Under the pieces are notes generated by a model. That model saw only the letters and a list, made by a program, of their open reading frames with translations, was not told the DNA's origin and did not search any database. A stretch of DNA of 64,000 nt from Polaromonas sp. JS666 (GTDB lineage Bacteria > Pseudomonadota > Gammaproteobacteria > Burkholderiales > Burkholderiaceae_C): contig NC_007948.1 in NCBI RefSeq assembly GCF_000013865.1, forward strand, positions 620,001 to 684,000, written 5' to 3'. A program made the position numbers and the translations under genes. Positions 1 to 8,104 of the stretch are shown here, in pieces. Each line of letters begins with the position of its first letter. Positions within the stretch are counted from its first letter, which is position 1.

Positions 1-616
1 GGATGTAGCTGCCGCCCTCAAACCGCGCCAGCGCCTGGTCGCCGCGCATGACCGCGGCCTCGCGGATCTGCGCATAGGCGGTGCCGCTGTTGCTGCACTG
101 CAGACTGATGGTTTTGGCGTCCGCACGGCCGGTGTTGCAGTTCATCTGGCGCTTGGCGGCCGGGGGCGTGATGAAGACGGGCATGCTCAGGGCCAGCGCA
201 ATGGGGACCTGAATGCCCGATGCGGGCAGGGCTTCAGGTACTTCGCGGATGATCATGCGGTAAGTCAGTTGCCGGCTCGCATCGGCCGGCTTCAGCAACG
301 CGAGCCGCACCACCTGCCTGGCTTTGGGCGCCAGCTTGATGATGGGAGGAGCCAGAATCAGGTCCTCGGTGAGCACCAGTTCATCGGTCCCGTCCGGTTT
401 CTGGCTCCAGGTATTGATGTCGGCCTGCAGCACGACTTCGGTATCGGCTTCGTTGGTCAGCGTCACGGCGATGGCCCGGTCGCGGGGCTTCATGTAAAGC
501 CGAACGGGGGTCACGGAAAAAACACCAGCAGCGGCAGGGGCCCAGGGGGCCATGAGACTTAACAGGAGGAGGAAGCTGACAAGGTGAAGGTGGCTTCGGC
601 GCTGCAGGACGTTCAT
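1..616 (-). CDS. Fimbrial (chaperone-usher) periplasmic chaperone, 3' end beyond window
   Basis: This gene reads leftward from an ATG at 616 and is still open at base 1, so about 205 codons are visible and the C-terminus is missing. The first 31 or so residues form a signal peptide ending in AAAG. The mature part begins FSVTPVRLYM and contains the repeated beta-strand pattern of PapD-like chaperones, including VTLTNEADTEVVLQADINTW and LAPKARQVVRLA, the segment that holds the conserved strand G/F edge. Such chaperones cap pilin subunits in the periplasm and deliver them to an outer-membrane usher. It starts 2 bp after the stop of the upstream secreted protein, so the two are in one operon with the pilin at 1257-1709. 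The usher is presumably further left, outside the window. Confidence 0.85.
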   Translation of the reverse strand, partial: MNVLQRRSHLHLVSFLLLLSLMAPWAPAAAGVFSVTPVRLYMKPRDRAIAVTLTNEADTEVVLQADINTWSQKPDGTDELVLTEDLILAPPIIKLAPKARQVVRLALLKPADASRQLTYRMIIREVPEALPASGIQVPIALALSMPVFITPPAAKRQMNCNTGRADAKTISLQCSNSGTAYAQIREAAVMRGDQALARFEGGSYI

Positions 617-618
617 CC

Positions 619-1191
619 TCAGAAGGATACCAGCATCTCAACGGGGCCCGAGCGGCCATCCGCACTGGCCAGACGTATGGAAGTCAGGGTGCCGTGGTCG
701 TCTTCAACGCGTGAGCGCGCCTGCATTTGCAGCGGCGTGTCTTCGGTATTCACCGCGTAGAGCCGGCTCTCAAAAGCCCAGCCCTCGTCCCCTTCATCGC
801 CGGCTGCGGCAAACTGGCGCCGGTCATCGAGGCGGCAGGTCAGGCCGGCGACCCGATCGGCGCGGGACAGCTCGCTGCGGCAATAGTCCGGCAGCAGGGA
901 ATCGCGGGCCGGCCGATAGCCGGGCATGAACCTGCTGGTGCTGGTGCTGGTGGTACTGGTGCTGGTGCTGGTGGTTGTGCGTGCTGCAATCTCGACAAAC
1001 ACGTTCGTCGTGCACCGCACCTGGACCGAAGAACTGGCCGTGCCTGAATCGCTCGCACTGGTGCAGCTGTTACTGCCGGCACTGTTCAGCGTGATCTGCA
1101 CGCTGAACTGTCCACTGGCGCCACCCGCAAGGCTGCTTGCGGCTGCCAGCATCAGCGAAACCCCGAGGATGAGCTTGTTGGACATATGCAT
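619..1191 (-). CDS. Secreted pilin-like protein with a Thr/Ser linker
   Basis: The 190-residue product has a signal peptide (about residues 1-24) and then ASGQFSVQITLNSAG, which parallels the mature N-terminus of the neighbouring pilin (ASGQFDVSISLTG), so it is probably a related minor or tip subunit of the spore-coat-U/archaic pilus type. Residues about 71-86 are an almost pure Thr/Ser tract encoded by a short tandem repeat. The C-terminus (GPVEMLVSF) looks like a pilin terminal strand used in donor-strand exchange. Two in-frame ATGs (1191 and 1185) are possible; neither has a strong ribosome site. It lies between the pilin and the chaperone. The middle part (about 90-150) is rich in charged residues and I do not recognise it, so a degenerate subunit is possible. 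Confidence 0.6.
   Translation of the reverse strand: MHMSNKLILGVSLMLAAASSLAGGASGQFSVQITLNSAGSNSCTSASDSGTASSSVQVRCTTNVFVEIAARTTTSTSTSTTSTSTSRFMPGYRPARDSLLPDYCRSELSRADRVAGLTCRLDDRRQFAAAGDEGDEGWAFESRLYAVNTEDTPLQMQARSRVEDDHGTLTSIRLASADGRSGPVEMLVSF
932..978. repeat. (CTGGTG)n imperfect microsatellite inside a secreted protein gene
   Basis: A run of CTGGTG units, interrupted by GGTGGTA, covers about 47 bp. On the coding (minus) strand it encodes alternating Thr and Ser. The unit length is a multiple of three, so copy-number change would lengthen or shorten the linker without breaking the frame. Confidence 0.8.
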
Positions 1192-1256
1192 TGACGCCGG
1201 GAGCGGGCGATCCTGCGGTCTATATTAGTTAGATAGCGGCCAGGTAGATCAGCTTC

Positions 1257-1709
1257 TTAGTAGGTGATGGTCAGGGTACGGGTTTTGTTGGTCGCCGCGC
1301 TGTTGGTACAGGCGCCGCCGGCGGTGGCACATTTACCGGCCTGGTTAGCGGCGATAGAGCCGGTCACGCTGTAAGCCTGGGCAGCGCCGGAGCCGGTGGC
1401 ACCGGAGCCGCTCAGTGCCAGCGTGTAGGCGAGGTCAACGGCATCATCGGTAACCGAGGTTGAGTCCAGGGCCAGGGTATAAACCAGGTCTTTCGTGCAC
1501 TGGACGGTGAAGCCGCCTGCGGTGGTTTGTGCCTGGGCGCCAGTCTGGAGCGAGGTGTAAGTAAAGGCAACGTCCGAGGTTTTGACGTATTTGCAGGTGC
1601 CGGTCAGGCTGATGGAAACATCGAACTGGCCGGATGCGGTGGCGGCCTGAACGGGCAGGGTTGCAACGCTGACAAGGGCCAGGGCAAGCAGTGCGAGAAG
1701 TTTTTTCAT
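1257..1709 (-). CDS. Major pilin-like secreted protein (spore coat U / Csu-type)
   Basis: The 150-residue product starts at the ATG at 1709, chosen because it is preceded by a GGAG ribosome site and begins the signal peptide MKKLLALLALALVSVATLPVQA. The mature protein is small, rich in Thr, Ser, Ala and Gly, with two cysteine pairs (TCKYV, VQCTK, and KCATAGGACTN) and a C-terminal beta-strand TRTLTITY typical of subunits assembled by donor-strand complementation. It is first in a minus-strand operon with a second subunit and the PapD-like chaperone. An upstream in-frame ATG at 1802 would hide the signal peptide and is less likely. The exact pilus class is inferred from the overall pattern. Confidence 0.75.
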   Translation of the reverse strand: MKKLLALLALALVSVATLPVQAATASGQFDVSISLTGTCKYVKTSDVAFTYTSLQTGAQAQTTAGGFTVQCTKDLVYTLALDSTSVTDDAVDLAYTLALSGSGATGSGAAQAYSVTGSIAANQAGKCATAGGACTNSAATNKTRTLTITY

Positions 1710-1984
1710 GAGGATCTCCGGTTGAATGAAGCGAAAATAAGAAAGGGTTGAATCTGTATGTGACTGAACTGTAACCAGACATTTCACAATTTTCCAGTTC
1801 AAGGGCGGTTAAAACCCGCATATGTCGGGAATTTGTCACGCTAAACCATTGAAATTATTGGGTTTATGCCAAATTACGACAGAACAGGCCGGCGCCAGGA
1901 GTTGTAAATAATCCCCAACCCCGTGCGCATCACCCAGATTCTGCCATTCAACATGTAACAAGCTAATTACATTTAATCCTGACC

Positions 1985-3865
1985 ATGCACAAACAAACCT
2001 TGTCCTTTCAAGCCGAAGTTGCCCAGCTCCTGAACCTGGTCACGCATTCGCTGTATTCGAACCCAGACATCTTCCTGCGTGAACTGATCTCCAATGCCTC
2101 CGACGCCTGCGACAAGCTGCGTTTTGAGGCGCTCAATGACGCCGCACTGTATGAGGGTGACTCCGAGCTCCAGGTGCGCCTGCGCTACAACAAGACGGCC
2201 AATACCCTGACCATTACCGACAACGGCATCGGCCTGTCCGAAAGGGAGGCGATCGAGAACCTCGGCACGATTGCCAAGAGCGGCACGCGGGATTTCATGG
2301 CCAAGCTGTCCGGCGACCAGAAAAACGATGCGCAGCTGATCGGGCAGTTCGGCGTGGGCTTTTATTCGGGCTTCATCGTGGCCGACCGGATCACCGTGGA
2401 AAGCCGCCGTGCCGGCCTGCCGGCGACTCAAGGCGTGCGCTGGAGCAGCGAGGGCACCGGCGAGTTCGAGGTGAGCGAGATGGAGCGCGCCGAACGGGGC
2501 ACCAGCATCATCCTGCACCTCAAGGACGACGCCCGCGACTACCTGAACGCCTGGAAGCTCAAGGGCATCATCAACAAATACTCCGACCACATCTCGCTGC
2601 CCATCCTGATGCAGAAAGAAGAGTGGAAAGAAGGCGAAAACGGCCAGCCCGGCGAAATGGTCGTCACGGGTGAATGGGAAACCGTCAACCAGGCCGCCGC
2701 GCTCTGGACCCGTGCCAAGAAAGACATCACGCCCGAGCAGTACGACGAGTTTTACAAGCAGATCAGCTACGACAGCCAGGCGCCGCTGGCCACCACCCAT
2801 AACCGGGTGGAGGGCGGGACCGAATACACCCAGCTGCTGTTCATTCCGGCCAAGGCGCCCATGGACCTGTTCAATCGCGACAAGGCCGCGGGCGTGAAGC
2901 TGTATGTACGCCGTGTTTTCATCATGGACGACGCGCAGGCGCTCATGCCGACCTACCTGCGTTTTGTGAAGGGCGTGGTGGATTCCGCGGATCTGCCCCT
3001 GAATGTGTCACGCGAGCTGTTGCAGGAAAGCCGCGCCGTCAAGGCGATTCGCGAAGGCAACACCCGGCGCGTGCTGTCGATGATTGAAGACCTGGCCGCC
3101 AATGACGCCGACAAGTTCAAGGCGTTTTATGCCGAGTTTGGCGCCGTCCTCAAGGAGGGCCTGGGCGAGGATTTTGCCAACCGCGAGCGCCTGGCCAAGC
3201 TGCTGCGCTTTGCCAGCTCGACGACCGACACCGTCAGCGTGGGCTTTGCCGACTACAAGGCCCGCATGAAGGAGGGGCAGGACGCGATTTACTACGTCAC
3301 GGCCGACACCCTGGCTGCCGCAAAGAGCAGCCCGCAACTCGAGATCTTTCGCAAGAAGGGCATTGAGGTCCTGCTGATGGCCGACCGCGTGGACGAGTGG
3401 GCGCTGAACTACCTGCACGAATTCGACGGCACGCCGCTGCAGTCGGTGGCCAAGGGAGCGGTAGACCTGGGCAAGCTGCAGGATGAAGACGAGAAGAAAG
3501 CCGCCGAAGAAGCGCAAACCCACTTCAAGCCCATCCTCGACAAGCTCAAGGAAGCCCTAAAAGACAAGGCCAAGGACGTGCGTGCCACCACGCGCCTGGT
3601 GGATTCGCCCGCCTGCCTGGTCGTGCAGGATGGCGACATGTCGACCCAGCTGGCCCGCATGCTGAAGCAGGCCGGCCAGGCTGTGCCGGAGGTCAAGCCG
3701 ATCCTGGAGGTCAACGCACAGCATCCGCTGGTGAAAAAGCTGGAGGCCGGTGAGCACTTTGACGATCTGGCCCACATCCTGTTCGACCAGGCCTTGCTGG
3801 CCGAGGGCGGCATGCCGGAAGATCCGGCTGCGTATGTGAAGCGGGTCAACGCGCTGCTGGTTTGA
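1985..3865 (+). CDS. htpG: Molecular chaperone HtpG (bacterial Hsp90)
   Basis: The 626-residue protein matches HtpG along its length. The N-terminal GHKL ATPase domain shows [18 protein letters not shown] (motif with the catalytic Glu and Asn), [23 protein letters not shown] and [15 protein letters not shown]. The middle domain includes [11 protein letters not shown] and the catalytic-loop Arg in [14 protein letters not shown]. The C-terminal dimerisation domain ends VKRVNALLV. HtpG is a homodimeric, ATP-driven cytosolic chaperone that acts with DnaK on stressed proteins. The gene stands alone, divergent from the pilin genes across 275 bp. No strong ribosome site and no clear heat-shock promoter were seen upstream. 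Confidence 0.98.
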   Translation: MHKQTLSFQAEVAQLLNLVTHSLYSNPDIFLRELISNASDACDKLRFEALNDAALYEGDSELQVRLRYNKTANTLTITDNGIGLSEREAIENLGTIAKSGTRDFMAKLSGDQKNDAQLIGQFGVGFYSGFIVADRITVESRRAGLPATQGVRWSSEGTGEFEVSEMERAERGTSIILHLKDDARDYLNAWKLKGIINKYSDHISLPILMQKEEWKEGENGQPGEMVVTGEWETVNQAAALWTRAKKDITPEQYDEFYKQISYDSQAPLATTHNRVEGGTEYTQLLFIPAKAPMDLFNRDKAAGVKLYVRRVFIMDDAQALMPTYLRFVKGVVDSADLPLNVSRELLQESRAVKAIREGNTRRVLSMIEDLAANDADKFKAFYAEFGAVLKEGLGEDFANRERLAKLLRFASSTTDTVSVGFADYKARMKEGQDAIYYVTADTLAAAKSSPQLEIFRKKGIEVLLMADRVDEWALNYLHEFDGTPLQSVAKGAVDLGKLQDEDEKKAAEEAQTHFKPILDKLKEALKDKAKDVRATTRLVDSPACLVVQDGDMSTQLARMLKQAGQAVPEVKPILEVNAQHPLVKKLEAGEHFDDLAHILFDQALLAEGGMPEDPAAYVKRVNALLV

Positions 3866-3913
3866 CCTTGGTTTAAGGCTCGCCCAGGGCTGGTTTAATT
3901 GCCGGATGCTTAC

Positions 3914-3948
3914 TGGTGAATGGTGAATGGTGAATGGTGAATGGTGAA
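3914..3948 (+). repeat. Heptamer tandem repeat, TGGTGAA x5
   Basis: Five perfect copies of the 7-bp unit TGGTGAA run straight into the start codon and first codons of the hsdM remnant; each copy carries an ATG. Reading from the two upstream ATGs ends at TGA after six codons, so only the ATG at 3934 opens the long frame. Confidence 0.9.
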
Positions 3949-4262
3949 CTTAAATCAAAAATAGACCAAATCTGGAATGCCTTCTGGTTGGGAGGCATTG
4001 CCAACCCGCTGAAGGTGATTGAGCAGATCACCTACTGCTGTTTCTGCGCTGGCTTGACGACCTGCACACGCTCGAAGAAAACAAGGCCAACCGACTCAAG
4101 CGGCCCATGGAGCGCCGCGTCTTTCCTGAAGGCACCCACCGCGCCGCGCTGGCCGAACTCGATGCGCTGTTCGCCTCGCTCCAGCGGCGAGCGTTCAGTG
4201 GTGAATTGACCCGGCCTGTTGCATCGGCCATCTCGGAGCGCGAAGCTCTAAAGCATGTTTGA
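3934..4262 (+). pseudogene. hsdM'-'hsdS fusion scar of a type I restriction-modification locus
   Basis: The first 33 codons read MVNGELKSKIDQIW...VIEQITY, which is the canonical N-terminus of the HsdM methyltransferase subunit. At about 4032 one base has been lost; in the next frame the sequence continues LLFLRWLDDLHTLEENKANR, the expected HsdM continuation. At about 4130 the HsdM match stops and is joined to RAALAELDALFASLQRRAF, the usual C-terminus of the HsdS specificity subunit, followed by a short unrelated tail to a TGA at 4260. So one frameshift plus an internal deletion removed nearly all of hsdM and hsdS, and no hsdR is present. The product cannot be functional. The fusion reading is my inference from remembered family ends. 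Confidence 0.8.
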
Positions 4263-4320
4263 CGGAGCCCGTCAAAAACGCTGCAGCATTAAAACGTTTA
4301 ATAGTTGTTCTTATGAGCTC

Positions 4321-4357
4321 AAAAATATCTCTGTTTGACTTGCTAAGAGATATTTTT
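4321..4357. terminator. 12-bp inverted repeat, hairpin with T-rich end
   Basis: AAAAATATCTCT (4321-4332) and AGAGATATTTTT (4346-4357) are perfect inverted repeats around a 13-bp loop in an AT-rich patch between the restriction scar and hipB. It could be a bidirectional terminator isolating hipBA or part of its control region; the stem is AT-rich and so weak as a terminator. Confidence 0.45.
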
Positions 4358-4367
4358 GTTCTTTAAG

Positions 4368-4432
4368 GAACAGTTTCTCTACTCGTAGGAATTTCTAATG
4401 CTGGCAAAAACTCTAAGCAATAGAAACTGTTC
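4368..4432. promoter_or_regulatory. Long-spaced 11-bp inverted repeat upstream of hipB
   Basis: GAACAGTTTCT (4368-4378) and AGAAACTGTTC (4422-4432) are exact inverted copies separated by 43 bp, upstream of the HipB start. Two such half-sites on the same side of the promoter could be distal HipB contacts; no experimental consensus is available for this family member. Confidence 0.4.
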
Positions 4433-4477
4433 TTAGGAGGTCAAAATTCTAGACAAGGACTGAAATTTACAGTAAAG

Positions 4478-4493
4478 TGACCTTATAGGGTCA
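4478..4493. promoter_or_regulatory. Candidate HipB operator overlapping the hipB ribosome site
   Basis: TGACC-TTATAG-GGTCA is a 5-6-5 palindrome ending four bases before the hipB ATG and overlapping its only ribosome-site-like AGGG. An XRE-family antitoxin dimer bound here would block both transcription start and translation, the usual autorepression of hipBA operons. Confidence 0.5.
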
Positions 4494-4497
4494 AATA

Positions 4498-4767
4498 ATG
4501 CAGCTTAAGGTTCAAAATCTTTCCGAATTGGCGCAAGGGCTCATCGTGGAGCGAAAGCGCCAGGGCTTGTCTCGGGAGCAGGCTGCCGCAGTGTGCAATG
4601 TGAGTGAGTCTTTTATTCGCGACGCTGAAAGCGACCCGGGCCGCTGTTCGCTGACGAAGTTATTGCAGCTGACCCAAGGGCTGGGCCTGACGCTGACGCT
4701 GACAGGCTGGCAGATTGGGGGAACTACCAGTGATTCCCACCCCAATACCAAAGTCAGCACCTCATGA
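4498..4767 (+). CDS. hipB: HipB-like antitoxin, XRE-family DNA-binding protein
   Basis: The 89-residue protein is almost entirely one helix-turn-helix domain: LSELAQGLIVERKRQGLSRE is the first two helices, AAAVCNVSESFIRDAESDPG the recognition helix region, and SLTKLLQLTQGLGLTLTLTG the closing helices and strand of the HipB fold. It overlaps the kinase gene by 4 bp (ATGA), so toxin translation depends on antitoxin translation. HipB proteins bind HipA and autorepress the operon; palindromes just upstream fit this role. The surrounding bases are richer in A+T than the rest of the window, which suggests recent acquisition. The symbol is assigned by family, not by demonstrated function. Confidence 0.85.
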   Translation: MQLKVQNLSELAQGLIVERKRQGLSREQAAAVCNVSESFIRDAESDPGRCSLTKLLQLTQGLGLTLTLTGWQIGGTTSDSHPNTKVSTS

Positions 4768-6014
4768 TCCGCCTGCGCGTCTGGGCCAACGTCAGGCCCA
4801 TGGGCTGGTTTGGCCATGAAGCTGGCGAATACTTTTTCGAGTATGACGCGCAGTGGCTGGAGCAGCCGGGTGCTTATGTGCTTGCACCGCAATTTACGCT
4901 GGTTGGCACTCGCTTCACAGGGCCGCTGGTCCGCAGTTTTTTTGAAAATCTGCTGCCCGAGGGCACTGCACTGGACGACGTCATCGCCGCTTTGGCCTTG
5001 CGTGACCCTTCGCCGTTTGAGCTATTAGGTCAATTGGGCAAGGAGTTGCCGGGCGTTTTGTCCTTGCTGCCTGAAGATGGGCAGTCTGCCATGCTTCAGC
5101 AATATCGTCCCTTGCCCTATGAGGAGTTGAGTGAACGCATCCGTGGCCAGAAGCCACTGCTGGTGTCCAACGAGCAGACCACCATGTCGCTGGCCGGTGC
5201 GCAGGAAAAGATGGGGTTGCGCTTTGACAAGCGCACAAACCAACTGTCTGAAAGTGTGGGTACGTCGCACACCACCCACATACTCAAACCCGATACACGT
5301 CAGAAGCGCTACCAGCCCAGCGCGCTGAATGAATACGCGTGCATGAAGCTGGCGCGGGCCCTGAAGTTGCCGGTGAATGACGTCTGGTTCCTGCGTGTGC
5401 CTGAACCCGTGTACCTCGTGGAGCGCTATGACCGCGTGAATCTGGCCGGCAACATCGTTGGCCTGCATCAGTTTGACGGTTGCCAATTGCTGGGCCATGG
5501 GTCGGGCTGGAAATATGAGCGGCAGGGTGGCCTGGCGAGTGTCCCCAAACTGGTAGCCGCCTTGCGCGCTTTACCGGTCCGCGGCAGCGATCTGCTCAAG
5601 CTGCAGCAGTGGGTCATGTTCAATTACCTGATCGGCAATGCCGACGCGCATGCCAAAAATCTGTCGGTGCTGGTGGACGAAAAAGGTTTCCGCCTGGCTC
5701 CGTTTTACGACCTGCTGTGCGTGCGGGCGTACGGCGACACGGGTCTTGCGCTGCATATTGGTGACGAGGACGCGTTCGATGCGGTGGGCGCGCACTCATG
5801 GGAAGCCCTTTGCAAAGACTGCGGGTTTCGCCTGCCCGAGACATTAAAAGGTTTCCGCAAAATGGCGCAAGATCTTTTGCCGGCCTGGCAAAAGACAAAA
5901 GCGGCCATCATCAAGGACGTTGCACCCGAAAAACGTGAGCTTGAGTTGCTGGAAAAAATGACAGACGTCTTTGAAATGCACAGTGCGCATGCGATCTCGA
6001 TGACAGGCGGCTGA
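4764..6014 (+). CDS. hipA: HipA-like serine/threonine kinase toxin
   Basis: The 416-residue protein has the HipA N-terminal subdomain (FFENLLPEGTALDDVIAAL, about 55-75) and the HipA C-terminal kinase domain. MSLAGAQEKMGLRF places a serine at about 142, the counterpart of the autophosphorylated Ser150 of Escherichia coli HipA. HILKPD holds the ATP-binding lysine, and GNADAHAKNLS (Asp about 294) is the catalytic loop, followed by LAPFYDLLC, the metal-binding aspartate. In E. coli HipA phosphorylates glutamyl-tRNA synthetase and triggers persistence; the target here is unknown. All catalytic residues are present, so the toxin should be active. It is translationally coupled to the HipB-like antitoxin upstream. 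Confidence 0.93.
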   Translation: MIRLRVWANVRPMGWFGHEAGEYFFEYDAQWLEQPGAYVLAPQFTLVGTRFTGPLVRSFFENLLPEGTALDDVIAALALRDPSPFELLGQLGKELPGVLSLLPEDGQSAMLQQYRPLPYEELSERIRGQKPLLVSNEQTTMSLAGAQEKMGLRFDKRTNQLSESVGTSHTTHILKPDTRQKRYQPSALNEYACMKLARALKLPVNDVWFLRVPEPVYLVERYDRVNLAGNIVGLHQFDGCQLLGHGSGWKYERQGGLASVPKLVAALRALPVRGSDLLKLQQWVMFNYLIGNADAHAKNLSVLVDEKGFRLAPFYDLLCVRAYGDTGLALHIGDEDAFDAVGAHSWEALCKDCGFRLPETLKGFRKMAQDLLPAWQKTKAAIIKDVAPEKRELELLEKMTDVFEMHSAHAISMTGG

Positions 6015-6200
6015 GTTCACGGCACAAAAGAACGGGAAAAGAGTGAAAACAAAACCATGGCAAGCTCCAATTTGCCTCACCCCCTAGACGTCCGCAGCGC
6101 CCCGCAGGTGAAACTTGTCCGGTGAGTACCCGGCGAGTGTCCGGCGACCCATGCGTCAGCACCGCGCGGTGCAGGGGGCATGCCGGCTTATCGGCTTATC

Positions 6201-6224
6201 GTGAAAGTGAAAGTGAAAGTGAAA
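6201..6224. repeat. Hexamer tandem repeat, GTGAAA x4
   Basis: Four perfect GTGAAA units lie in the 236-bp gap between hipA and the next gene. The rest of that gap (6015-6250) shows nothing I can identify. Confidence 0.85.
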
Positions 6225-6250
6225 GCACTCGTTAAATCACTCGGGTCGAG

Positions 6251-6946
6251 TCACTCAAAGCCGCACAGCTGGCGTGCGGAAGCGGCCTCCGGGCTCGCCA
6301 GCAGGCTGATCAGGTCACGCGCGGCCTGCGGCTGCCGTGCCCTGGCGCAAAGCGCGGCGGTATAGGTGGTGGCCAGCTCGAGCGCCTTGGGCAGGGGCGC
6401 CACCAGCATGACGCCCGGCGTATAAATGATCTCGGTGATCTGCGTGCAGCCGAGCAGCCCCGGCTCGTTGGTGTCGGCCATCGCGCGCATGGCGGTCGCG
6501 CCGTTGGGAAACACGCGCAGCCGGTCGGCCAGCTCGGTGTCCAGGCCCAGTTGCTTAAGGACGTTCATGACGTGAATGCCCGCCGTCGCCTTGACCGGGT
6601 CGGGAAAGTAGATGCCGCGGGCCGCGCGCAGTGCGGTCTTGAGTGCCGCTGGATTGTCGACGTCGGGTACGTCCTCGCCGTTTTTCACGGCAATGCCGGT
6701 CTTCACCACCCCCAGTGTCAGCGCGCTGCCGGGCACCACCTCGCCGCTCGCCATCAGCTGGGCGATCAGCGCTTCGGTGAGTATCAGCACATCACAGGGC
6801 GTGCCCGCCAGCAGGTTGTCCCTCATCATCCCGACCGCACCGAAGCATGCGTCTATGCTGACCTGGTGCTGCGTCTCGAAGCGTTGTTCCAGTTGCGTGA
6901 CCAGGCCCTGGGCTGCGCCACCGCTCAACAGGTGAAGGATTGTCAT
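6251..6946 (-). CDS. ModA-like substrate-binding protein without signal peptide
   Basis: The 231-residue protein begins directly with the first beta-strand of a type 2 periplasmic-binding-protein fold (MTILHLLSGGAAQGL) and continues with features of the molybdate-binding-protein family: FGAVGMMRDNLLAGTPCDVLILTE, GIAVKNGEDVPDVDNPAAL, and YFPDPVKATAGIHVMNVL. No export signal precedes the fold and no in-frame start upstream adds one, so it probably works in the cytoplasm as an enzyme or sensor, or is a remodelled receptor. It is the last gene of a minus-strand run after two Bug receptors, 78 bp downstream of the second. No ABC permease is next to it, which argues against a classical molybdate transporter. 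Confidence 0.75.
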   Translation of the reverse strand: MTILHLLSGGAAQGLVTQLEQRFETQHQVSIDACFGAVGMMRDNLLAGTPCDVLILTEALIAQLMASGEVVPGSALTLGVVKTGIAVKNGEDVPDVDNPAALKTALRAARGIYFPDPVKATAGIHVMNVLKQLGLDTELADRLRVFPNGATAMRAMADTNEPGLLGCTQITEIIYTPGVMLVAPLPKALELATTYTAALCARARQPQAARDLISLLASPEAASARQLCGFE

Positions 6947-7024
6947 GGTTCGCTTGCCTTGAAGTCCAATGAGGGAGTCCGGGCCATCGGGCGCATCTCG
7001 CCCTGTGCAGTTTTTTCCGCCTTT

Positions 7025-8002
7025 TCAGTCTACCTTGATGTTGGCGCTCTTGATCACGCCCGCCCATTTGGCAATGTCGTCGCGGGCATATTTGTCAAAC
7101 GCCTCGGGTGTCATCACCAGGGGCACGGCGCCCTGCTTGCCCCAGAGCTGCCGGATCTCCGGCTGGCCCACAATTTTGGAGATCGCGCCGTTGAGCTGGT
7201 CCACCACCGCCCTGGGCGTGCCGCGGGGCGCCATCAGGCCGAGCCAGATGGTGGCCTCGTAACCCGGCACGCCCGCCTCGTTCAGGGTGGGCACATCGGG
7301 CAGCACCTCGGAGCGCTGCCTGCCGGTGGTGGCCAGGGCCTTGACCTTGCCGGCCTTCACCTGTTCCGACATGGTGGTGACCGCGTCAAACATCACATCG
7401 ACCTGGCCGCCAATCACGTCGGTACGCGCGCCTGAACTGCCGCGGTAGGGAATGTGCACCAGGTAGACGCCCGCCATGCTTTTGAACAGCTCGCCGGCCA
7501 TGTGATAGGGCGTACCCGGGCCCGACGATGCGTAGTTGAGCTTGCCGGGCCTGGCCTTGGCGTCCCTGAGCAGGGCTTGCAGCGTGGATGCCGGCAAGGC
7601 CGGGTGGGCCACCAGCACGAGGTCGGAGTAGTTCAGGGGTGCAATCGCCACAAAGTCGCGCATCAGCTGAAACGGCTTGTTCGGAATCAGCGACTCGTTG
7701 ACGGTGTGGGCATTGGACATCAGCAGCAGCGTGTAGCCGTCGGGTGCCGACTTCGCCACGGTATCGGTGCCAATCACCGAGCCCGCACCGGGCCGGTTGT
7801 CGACCACAAAGGACTGCCCCAGCGCATCCTGCAGCCGCTGGGCCATGAAACGCCCATACACGTCGGCCGGGCCGCCCGCTGCAAAGGGCACCACGATGCG
7901 GACTGGTTTGGCCGGGTAGGTCTGGGCCAGCAGCGGCGCGGTGGCCACGGCAGACGCCAGGCCGATGCCCAGCGCCAGGAAGCGGATGAAATCACGACGC
8001 AT
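7025..8002 (-). CDS. Tripartite tricarboxylate transporter receptor (Bug/TctC family)
   Basis: The 325-residue protein has a Tat-like or Sec signal (MRRDFIRFLALGIGLASAVATAPLLAQ) and then YPAKPVRIVVPFAAGGPADVYGR, the classic Bug N-terminus in which the loop after VPFAAGG binds a carboxylate group. GAGSVIGTDTVAKSAPDGYTLL and NYASSGPGTPYHMAGELF are further family hallmarks. It is a periplasmic solute receptor; most members are orphan receptors of the TctABC system or signal carboxylate availability. A strong GGAG ribosome site precedes the ATG at 8002. It sits between another Bug protein and the ModA-like protein on the same strand. The ligand cannot be told from sequence. Confidence 0.92.
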   Translation of the reverse strand: MRRDFIRFLALGIGLASAVATAPLLAQTYPAKPVRIVVPFAAGGPADVYGRFMAQRLQDALGQSFVVDNRPGAGSVIGTDTVAKSAPDGYTLLLMSNAHTVNESLIPNKPFQLMRDFVAIAPLNYSDLVLVAHPALPASTLQALLRDAKARPGKLNYASSGPGTPYHMAGELFKSMAGVYLVHIPYRGSSGARTDVIGGQVDVMFDAVTTMSEQVKAGKVKALATTGRQRSEVLPDVPTLNEAGVPGYEATIWLGLMAPRGTPRAVVDQLNGAISKIVGQPEIRQLWGKQGAVPLVMTPEAFDKYARDDIAKWAGVIKSANIKVD

Positions 8003-8052
8003 GAACTTCTCCAGTGGGAAAACAGGGCCGGGAATGGCGGGGCGGGGGCGAG

Positions 8053-8080
8053 GTGAAAAGTGAACAGTGAACAGTGAGAC
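8053..8080. repeat. Heptamer tandem repeat, GTGAACA-type x4
   Basis: Units GTGAAAA, GTGAACA, GTGAACA and GTGAGAC follow each other between two Bug genes. The unit is a relative of the 7-bp repeat at 3914-3948 (GTGAATG in rotated form). Confidence 0.75.
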
Positions 8081-8104
8081 GGAGAAAGCAGGGGCAGGGT
8101 AGCT

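Noticed and set aside
3914..3948. Phase-variable switch of hsdM through the heptamer repeat
   Set aside because: The start codon is inside the last copies, so changing copy number does not shift the reading frame, and the gene downstream is already broken by a lost base.
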